A stretch of 64,000 nucleotides of DNA, from assembly GCF_009905605.1 (NCBI RefSeq), contig NZ_JAAAKZ010000001.1:62001-126000 (forward strand). Direction: 5' to 3'. Shown here in pieces: positions 58,567 through 64,000 of this stretch; the stretch's first letter is position 1, and every line of letters starts with the position of its first letter. The notes under the pieces were generated by a model. The model was not told the origin of the DNA, made no database searches, and saw only the letters and a program-made list of their open reading frames with translations. The translations under genes and the position numbers were made by a program. This stretch comes from Runella sp. CRIBMP. Its GTDB lineage: Bacteria > Bacteroidota > Bacteroidia > Cytophagales > Spirosomataceae.

Positions 58567-59454
58567 TTAAAACTCTTCTTCTCGGCGGTCAATTCTCGGT
58601 GTGTCGTTTTTGCCGATGTCTTGAATCGCGCCCATAATCCCCGAACCATCCCGACGTTCTACTAAATTATAATACTGAAATCCTACTGCTACCAGCACCA
58701 ATGACCGCACTAGAACAGAACCCACGGTTCCGATTACCCCGCCCACGGTAGTCCAGAAAGTATTGATGCCATCGCCGATTTGAAGAATTGAAGAAAACGT
58801 AACAATCAGCGTCGGAATCTGAAACACATAACCTATAATACCTGAGATGATTCCCATAATCATCAACAGCCCAAATGTAGACCACCATTTATCATTAATA
58901 AGATAAAAACACCGCCGAAACGTAGCTTCCAGACCCAGGTTTTCGCGCATCATGACCATGTACATTAGCGAGAGCGTAACCCCCACGTAGATGCCTGGAA
59001 TGAGAAAAAACATCGTTGCTACAATCACGGCTGCTACCATCACAATGCTGAATCCTACGCCTTTCCCAATGTGTTCTTTTACTCGGTTCCACATGATTTC
59101 GGGCGTAATGTCTCGGCTCCCTTTTTCATATTCAATCAAGTAGGCGTTGACCACTAGCGTGGCAGCTAGACCCGCCGCTCCCAAAAAGATGAACAGTAGC
59201 AACATGGATGAACCCATGGAATAGATACTAGAAAGGGAGCTGTCGACGTCGTCGGAGCCTAAGATTTGCTGTTGGAGTGAGAGCATATTGGACTGGTACG
59301 CGCCCATAAAAAAGCCGCCAATCAGCGCTGGTGGGCCCGCAATGTACAAAAGAGAAAGCATCAACGGCTTGAAATTCTGGATGATAAACTCAAATGTTAC
59401 ATTGATTTTTTGTCCAAAATCGCGCTCCTGTTGTAATTGGATAGGTGGTTTCAT
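58567..59454 (-). CDS. multi-pass membrane protein of the SpoIIM/RDD group
   Basis: 295 residues with about six membrane helices. A charged start (MKPPIQLQQERDFGQKINV) precedes the first helix and a charged tail (DIGKNDTPRIDRREEEF) ends it. It resembles the 'glycerophosphoryl diester phosphodiesterase membrane-domain'-like proteins that accompany SpoIIM and RDD genes in Bacteroidota. It lies 40 bases after the SpoIIM stop on the same strand, so they are one operon. Function unknown. Confidence 0.7.
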   Translation of the reverse strand: MKPPIQLQQERDFGQKINVTFEFIIQNFKPLMLSLLYIAGPPALIGGFFMGAYQSNMLSLQQQILGSDDVDSSLSSIYSMGSSMLLLFIFLGAAGLAATLVVNAYLIEYEKGSRDITPEIMWNRVKEHIGKGVGFSIVMVAAVIVATMFFLIPGIYVGVTLSLMYMVMMRENLGLEATFRRCFYLINDKWWSTFGLLMIMGIISGIIGYVFQIPTLIVTFSSILQIGDGINTFWTTVGGVIGTVGSVLVRSLVLVAVGFQYYNLVERRDGSGIMGAIQDIGKNDTPRIDRREEEF

Positions 59455-59494
59455 CGGTTAGAAAGTTAAGAGGAGATGGTTCGTTAGGAGGGAA

Positions 59495-60442
59495 TTAAGA
59501 GAGGGTCGTTTGTCGGTAAATTTTGCGCGGGTAAATAACAAAATACCACACGATAAACAAGGCCGAAGCAATAATGATGACGCTGCTGACTACGGGATGC
59601 AAGGTAAGCCGGGTAATAAAACTTTCTAAAAAACCCGCAGCAATAAAGACGGGTACCAAGCCAATAACAATTTTCATGCCCTTTTTTGCACCCTGTTTAA
59701 AGGATTCTAGCCGGCTGTAAGTGCCGGGGAAAAGTAAACTGTGGCCCATTACCAATCCAGCAGCTCCCGCAATCACAATGGCGGAGATTTCGAGCGTACC
59801 GTGAATCCATATTTTCAAAACAGAAGTCAATAGCAGGTCGCGCTCAAAGAAAAAGTACTGAAAAGAACCCAACATAACGCCATTTTGGAATAGTACAGCG
59901 ATTGTGCCAAACGAAAAAAAAGCCCCCAACGCAAACGCGACAAACGAAACTTTAATGTTGTTGACGGTGATTTGCATAAACATATCGGCTTGGCCTGTAC
60001 CGCCATAAATAGCTAACGGGTCGCCATTCTTAATGTTTTCAAGAGTTTGATTTACGTACGCATCGCCCATGATGAGTCTTACGTAAGTATCGTCGTGAGC
60101 CGCCGATAGCCAGCCCAGAATACACGCACCGAAAAAAAACAAGAATGAATACAACAACTTAAACCGCGATTCAAACAGCAACAGAGGCAGCTCGTATCTC
60201 CAAAAAGCGGCAATACGGTTGCGGTCTTCCTGGCGGTTGGAATAGAGTTTTTGATGAAACTGAGCCGCCACCCCGTTGAGATAACGCGTTACGGTGGACT
60301 TGGGATAGAACGTCCGGGCGTACGAAAGGTCATCGGTCAACTCAATGAATCGCTCCGTAAGCTGGTCGGGGTCATGGGCGGGGGTAGACTCGTATTCGTG
60401 CCACTTTTCCGTATTTCGTTTGACAAAAACAGCTTCTTTCAT
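59495..60442 (-). CDS. SpoIIM-like membrane protein
   Basis: 315 residues. The first about 100 residues are cytosolic, with the Bacteroidota-type FVKRNTEKWHEYE and FIELTDDLSYARTFYP start. About six membrane helices follow, with FVAFALGAFFSFGTIAVLFQNG, IHGTLEISAIVIAGAAGLVMGH as SpoIIM family core. In spore formers SpoIIM takes part in peptidoglycan breakdown during engulfment; in Bacteroidota the role is unknown and it is found with RDD and DUF4129 genes. Divergent from the RDD gene by 109 bases. Confidence 0.88.
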   Translation of the reverse strand: MKEAVFVKRNTEKWHEYESTPAHDPDQLTERFIELTDDLSYARTFYPKSTVTRYLNGVAAQFHQKLYSNRQEDRNRIAAFWRYELPLLLFESRFKLLYSFLFFFGACILGWLSAAHDDTYVRLIMGDAYVNQTLENIKNGDPLAIYGGTGQADMFMQITVNNIKVSFVAFALGAFFSFGTIAVLFQNGVMLGSFQYFFFERDLLLTSVLKIWIHGTLEISAIVIAGAAGLVMGHSLLFPGTYSRLESFKQGAKKGMKIVIGLVPVFIAAGFLESFITRLTLHPVVSSVIIIASALFIVWYFVIYPRKIYRQTTLS

Positions 60443-60551
60443 TAAAATGAATAAATGATAGAATGAGTAAATAAACGAATTGTCTATTTTGCGGAAAAGT
60501 TATAAAAAACTATTCACTCATTCACAAATTCATCCTTTTCCACCCAAAAAA

Positions 60552-61262
60552 ATGTCTGTCCGTATCCAAACTTCCCAAAATGTTGAATTAGAATATGAAC
60601 CAGCCAGTGTGGGAGACCGTATTTTGGCGACCATCATCGACCGATTGATTTATTTGGGGTGGGCTATGGCGTGGTTTGGGTTGTTTTCTTTGCTCAAACT
60701 GGGCGATGATCAATCCATGTTTTTGATGGTTTTAACTATCATCTTGCCCGTTTTACTTTATCCTTTGCTTGCCGAATATTTTTTAAATGGACAAACGTTG
60801 GGAAAACGGGCCATGAATATTCGGGTGGTGCGCTTGGACGGCAACAAGCCAACGCTCAGTGCATATCTGTTGCGGTGGCTATTGTTGATTATTGACACGG
60901 GTATTTTTACGCCGATTGTGGCCATTATTGCGATAGCGGCCAATGGGAAAGGCCAGCGGATAGGCGACATTGCGGCGGGTACGACCGTCATAAAAACGAC
61001 CAAACACGTAAAGCTAAGCCAAGTGGTGTATCAGGAACTGCCGGAAGACTATAAAGTTACTTATGCAGAAGCCGCACAATTGAATGATCGGGATATTGAA
61101 ACCATTCGGCAGGTACTTAGAAGACGTAATGAAGAATTGACGGTCCAAACGGCCGAAAAGGTGTCGAATGTGCTGAGTATCAATAATGTCACCGAGCCGC
61201 GTACTTTTCTGCTGACCATCATTAACGATTACACGTATTTGGCTTCTCAGGAAAATAATTGA
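60552..61262 (+). CDS. RDD-family membrane protein
   Basis: 236 residues from ATG 60552. The RDD signature is visible: PASVGDRILATIIDRLIYLGW in the first helix and LNGQTLGKRAMNIRVVRLDG after helix two. About three membrane helices lie in the first 150 residues, with a soluble helical tail of 80 residues. RDD proteins may carry out Na+/H+ antiport or other transport. It forms, with divergent SpoIIM and the multi-pass gene beyond, the group common in Bacteroidota. A thioesterase follows. Confidence 0.9.
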   Translation: MSVRIQTSQNVELEYEPASVGDRILATIIDRLIYLGWAMAWFGLFSLLKLGDDQSMFLMVLTIILPVLLYPLLAEYFLNGQTLGKRAMNIRVVRLDGNKPTLSAYLLRWLLLIIDTGIFTPIVAIIAIAANGKGQRIGDIAAGTTVIKTTKHVKLSQVVYQELPEDYKVTYAEAAQLNDRDIETIRQVLRRRNEELTVQTAEKVSNVLSINNVTEPRTFLLTIINDYTYLASQENN

Positions 61263-61295
61263 TTGAATTTACAATACTGAAACGCCCCTAAAAAC

Positions 61296-61727
61296 ATGCT
61301 TTTTATTCAGGAATTTATCAAAGACTATCCTTCTTATCTCGAACTGCCCGTTCAGTGGGGGGATATGGATGCCATGCAGCATGTAAACAATGTTTCGTAC
61401 CTGCGGTATATGGAGTCGGGCCGAATTCGTTTTTTTAGTGATTTTTTACAATTAGCGGCCTTACCAGAAGGAATTGGACCTATTTTGGCCGAAATAAACT
61501 GCCGCTATAAGTTTCCTGTCACGTATCCTGATACGGTTGTGGTGGCGTCGCGGGTCAAACCTGAGTCGGTGGATGAATTCAGTATTCAATTGCAACAACT
61601 GGTCATCAGTACACGCCATGAGCGCATCGCGGCCGAGGGTGTTGCCAGGGTAGTATTTTATGACTATGCCCAAAAAAAGAAAGCCCCCATTCCGGAGGCC
61701 ATCAGAGCACGACTTTTGAAAGGGTAA
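61296..61727 (+). CDS. 4HBT/YbgC-like acyl-CoA thioesterase
   Basis: 143 residues, hot-dog fold. The catalytic pattern VQWGDMDAMQHVNNVSYLRYMESGR is the YbgC/4HBT signature with the active Asp in 'GDMD'. No signal peptide. It hydrolyses an acyl-CoA in the cytosol; the chain is not known. It lies 33 bases after the RDD stop, so possibly the same transcript. A 13-bp inverted repeat after it acts as terminator. Confidence 0.9.
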   Translation: MLFIQEFIKDYPSYLELPVQWGDMDAMQHVNNVSYLRYMESGRIRFFSDFLQLAALPEGIGPILAEINCRYKFPVTYPDTVVVASRVKPESVDEFSIQLQQLVISTRHERIAAEGVARVVFYDYAQKKKAPIPEAIRARLLKG

Positions 61728-61738
61728 GAGAATGTCGT

Positions 61739-61785
61739 AACGTCGTCGAGGATTAGGCGTCCCCGTTCAAAACCTCGACGACGTT
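61739..61785. terminator. perfect 13-bp inverted repeat between convergent genes
   Basis: AACGTCGTCGAGG (61739-61751) and CCTCGACGACGTT (61773-61785) are exact reverse complements around a 21-base loop. It lies 12 bases after the thioesterase stop and 8 bases before the M48 stop. GC-rich stem; no strict T-run. Confidence 0.7.
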
Positions 61786-61792
61786 GTGTTTG

Positions 61793-62647
61793 CTATCGTC
61801 TTCCCGTTGATTTAGTATTTCCCGTCGATTTGTTATAAAGCTTCACTGCATCGGGCATCAACTTCTGAAGGTTGGATACGCGGCTATTATCAGCGGGGTG
61901 GGTTGAGAGCCACTGTGGAGGTTTCTGACCACCACTTGCCTGCGCCATCCGTTGCCAAAAATCAACGGCAGCGCGTGGGTCATAGCCTGCCATGGCCATA
62001 AACGTAAGTCCCAAACGGTCGGCTTCACTTTCCTGATTGCGGCTATTGGGTAAAATATACCCCACACTGGCCGCCGCTGGGGCCGCTATCCCGTACAGAC
62101 CCATCCAAATGTTTTGGGTTTCTTGGGGCTTGTTGGCCATCGCTACGCCCAATCCTACTTGACCAGCAGTGAGCGCTCCCTGTGCGAGCAACCCCTGGCT
62201 CATGCGCTCAGCGCCGTGACTGGCAATGGCGTGTGATATTTCGTGGCCCATCACCACGGCAATGCCCGTTTCATCGCGGCAAATGGGCAAAATCCCTGTG
62301 TAAAAAACCACTTTCCCGCCGGGCATACACCAAGCGTTGACGGCTTTGTTTTCGATGACGTTAAACTCCCATTGAAACCCTTCCAGTACTTGACTGTAGT
62401 TATTGGCAGTCAAATAGGCTTCAACGGATTTTTTGATGCGTTGCCCAGCGCGTTTGACCATTTCTACCTGAGCACCGTTTCTTAGCACTTTGCTAGTGTC
62501 GAGTACTTCTTTGTAGCTGCTGAAACTCATGGGTAATAGCTCTTTACTGTTGATGAGCATCAACTGATTACGGCCCGTGAGCGGCACTTTTTGGCACGCA
62601 ACCACGAAAACCAACGATGCGAAAGAAGCAATTATGAACTTTTTCAT
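61793..62647 (-). CDS. M48-family lipoprotein metalloprotease (LoiP-like)
   Basis: 284 residues. Signal peptide with lipobox VVAC (Cys18). Zinc site HEISH at 135-139 (His135, Glu136, His139), the third ligand in ESEADRLG near residue 215. VNAWCMPGGKVVFYTGIL precedes the active site. LoiP/BepA-like periplasmic proteases act in quality control of outer-membrane proteins. The C-terminal tail is Ser/Thr/Lys-rich. Divergent from a GMC oxidoreductase. The Cys in 'NAWCMPGG' may pair with the Cys in LPICRDE. Confidence 0.92.
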   Translation of the reverse strand: MKKFIIASFASLVFVVACQKVPLTGRNQLMLINSKELLPMSFSSYKEVLDTSKVLRNGAQVEMVKRAGQRIKKSVEAYLTANNYSQVLEGFQWEFNVIENKAVNAWCMPGGKVVFYTGILPICRDETGIAVVMGHEISHAIASHGAERMSQGLLAQGALTAGQVGLGVAMANKPQETQNIWMGLYGIAAPAAASVGYILPNSRNQESEADRLGLTFMAMAGYDPRAAVDFWQRMAQASGGQKPPQWLSTHPADNSRVSNLQKLMPDAVKLYNKSTGNTKSTGRR

Positions 62648-62849
62648 TTTGATGTAGAGATTAGTGAATTTCGAATAAGGCAGCGAATAAATAATGCTGC
62701 ACAGAGAATGCTTAAAAAAGTGTGCCAGTAGGGTAGGAAAGTGTGGAATTATTTACACACCCACACCTTTTATTCCCATCATAAATCTTAGTACCTTCGA
62801 ATTCCTGAATTTACTTTTTGTAGTTGTTTATAAAAGAAACCGTTTCTAT

Positions 62850-64000
62850 ATGTATTTGAATATCAACGCTCAAAAACAAAACACTTACGACGCCATCGTT
62901 ATCGGGTCGGGTATATCGGGCGGCTGGGCGGCCAAAGAGCTCTGTGAAAAAGGCTTGCGTACGCTGGTGCTGGAGCGCGGGCGCGATGTAAACCACATCA
63001 CTGATTACCCCACGGCCATGAAAAATCCGTGGGAATTTGAGCACCATAATCGCCTTCCGCCGTCGTTTAGGGAAGAAAACCCCATTGCAAGTAAGTGCTA
63101 CGCGTTGGACGAAGCCACACAGCAGTTTTTTACTAAAGATGCTGAGCAACCCTATATTCAGGAAAAACCCTTTGACTGGATTCGGGCGTATCAGGTAGGC
63201 GGTAAATCGCTTTTGTGGGCGCGGCAGGTGCAGCGTTGGAGTAAGTTTGATTTCGAAGGGCCCGCCCGTGATGGCTTCGCTGTGCCTTGGCCTGTTACCT
63301 ATGACGAAATGGCCCCTTGGTACAGTTATGTAGAACGATTTGCCGGCATCAGTGGCAATAAAGACGGATTGGAGGGGTTGCCCGATGGGGAATTTTTACC
63401 CCCGTGGGAATTAAACTGCGTTGAGAAGCACCTGCAAAAATCGCTGAACGCTAATTATACCGACCGTCACCTTATCATTGGTCGCTGTGCGCACCTCACC
63501 AAGCCACAGCCTTGGCATACGGCCCTTGGCCGGGCGCAGTGTCAGGCGCGGCATTTGTGCTACCGGGGTTGTCCTTTTGGTGCGTATTTTAGTTCACAAT
63601 CGTCTACCTTGCCCGCGGCACGCAAAACGGGAAAGCTCACACTGAGGCCGCATTCGGTAGTTCATTCCATTATTTATGACGAAAAACTGGGCAAAGCCTC
63701 AGGCGTTCGGATTATTGATGCCAATACCAAGGAGGTGATTGAATATTACGCAAAAATCATTTTTCTGAATGCTTCTTGTTTGGCAAGCAACCAGATTTTG
63801 CTCAATTCAACCTCCAACCGCTTTTCGGCAGGGCTGGGAAATGACAATGGACTGCTCGGTCATTATGTGGCTTTTCACAATTATCGCGGAAACGTTTATG
63901 CCGATATTGATGGCTTTGAAGATCAATATTATTTTGGTCGGCGGCCAACGTCGGGTTTTATGCCACGTTATCAGAATGTGCATAAACAAGAAACCGACTT
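62850..64000 (+). CDS. GMC oxidoreductase (gluconate 2-dehydrogenase-like), partial
   Basis: The frame runs open from ATG 62850 to the window end, 383 codons, so the C-terminal third is missing. FAD-binding GSGISGGWAAKEL near residue 19 and LVLERGRD near residue 39 show the GMC N-terminal domain; QVGGKSLLWARQVQRW is the second GMC signature, and a Cys pair follows in ARHLCYRGCPFGAYF. It oxidises a sugar or alcohol with FAD, most likely gluconate or a related polyol as in the Bacteroidota group usually paired with a DUF1080 or gluconate dehydrogenase subunit. The catalytic His/Asn lies beyond the edge. No signal peptide or Tat motif is seen in the N-terminus. Confidence 0.9.
   Translation, partial: MYLNINAQKQNTYDAIVIGSGISGGWAAKELCEKGLRTLVLERGRDVNHITDYPTAMKNPWEFEHHNRLPPSFREENPIASKCYALDEATQQFFTKDAEQPYIQEKPFDWIRAYQVGGKSLLWARQVQRWSKFDFEGPARDGFAVPWPVTYDEMAPWYSYVERFAGISGNKDGLEGLPDGEFLPPWELNCVEKHLQKSLNANYTDRHLIIGRCAHLTKPQPWHTALGRAQCQARHLCYRGCPFGAYFSSQSSTLPAARKTGKLTLRPHSVVHSIIYDEKLGKASGVRIIDANTKEVIEYYAKIIFLNASCLASNQILLNSTSNRFSAGLGNDNGLLGHYVAFHNYRGNVYADIDGFEDQYYFGRRPTSGFMPRYQNVHKQETD

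Noticed and set aside
60480-60551. TTG start giving a longer RDD protein
   Set aside because: The extra 24 residues are non-conserved in look and lie in the divergent promoter region; ATG 60552 begins the family-like sequence.

Overview
This window looks like a chromosomal segment of a Bacteroidota bacterium, most likely of the order Cytophagales (a Runella, Dyadobacter or Spirosoma-like organism). That is an inference from several signs: many starts are preceded by the Bacteroidota -7 promoter motif TAnnTTTG, sometimes with a TTTG or TTG element 19 bases further up; the small DUF4295 gene lies between rpmG and ftsY; DUF1549/DUF1553 and DUF1501 genes are paired; and DUF3500, DUF3857, DUF4286, SpoIIM and RDD family proteins are present. 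I see no phage, insertion sequence, CRISPR array, rRNA or tRNA. Coding density is high; the only gene-free stretch above 300 bases is 49604-49911.

Layout. 1-2856: the end of a type B carboxylesterase, then a three-gene block (RraA-like aldolase, DUF1932 dehydrogenase, PrpF/GalD-like tautomerase) that resembles the lower part of gallate/protocatechuate 4,5-cleavage catabolism. 2990-7488: a LytS-type kinase, a LytTR regulator, a DUF3500 lipoprotein and a HupE/UreJ-like membrane protein. A 21-base-period direct repeat sits between regulator and lipoprotein, as expected of a LytTR operator. 7599-12421: a planctomycete-type DUF1549/DUF1553 plus DUF1501 pair. 12559-16495: an exported barrel-like protein, ftsY, DUF4295, rpmG and an orphan PhoR-like kinase.

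16657-25911 is a nine-gene co-directional glycan cluster: a nucleotide-sugar epimerase, two polyprenyl-phosphate sugar synthase-like enzymes, a GT-C-like membrane transferase, a methyltransferase, a cytosolic beta-propeller glycosidase-like protein, a PhyH oxygenase and two tandemly duplicated GT2 enzymes. Downstream on the minus strand are a three-module Ig-like exported protein, a large conserved protein of unknown function and an ECF sigma factor operon with two small membrane proteins. 30873-35089 holds gatC, the wreck of a toxin-antitoxin pair, an Fpg/Nei glycosylase, rplU-rpmA, an O-methyltransferase and a TrmH/RlmB rRNA methylase. 35155-49603 mixes gmd, a SPOR lipoprotein, a DUF3857 protein, a TIGR04282 transferase, an amino acid permease, an AlbA-domain protein, DUF4286, pbpC, a DUF3299-like protein, a fasciclin lipoprotein, hemB, a PfkB kinase and a TPR protein.

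49912-53923 (minus) is an exopolysaccharide export and control operon: Wza-like export protein, CpsB/YwqE-type tyrosine phosphatase and Wzc-like tyrosine kinase with an altered Walker A' motif. 54083-64000 holds rnhB, glyA, an RluA pseudouridine synthase, a histidine kinase with an N-terminal pentapeptide-repeat domain, the SpoIIM/RDD membrane group, a thioesterase, an M48 lipoprotein protease and the start of a GMC oxidoreductase that runs off the window.

The best candidates for undescribed biology are the LytS/LytTR-DUF3500-HupE module, the glycan cluster, the pentapeptide-repeat kinase and the conserved 488-residue protein at 27814-29280. All functional statements rest on motif recognition by eye; no searches were run.
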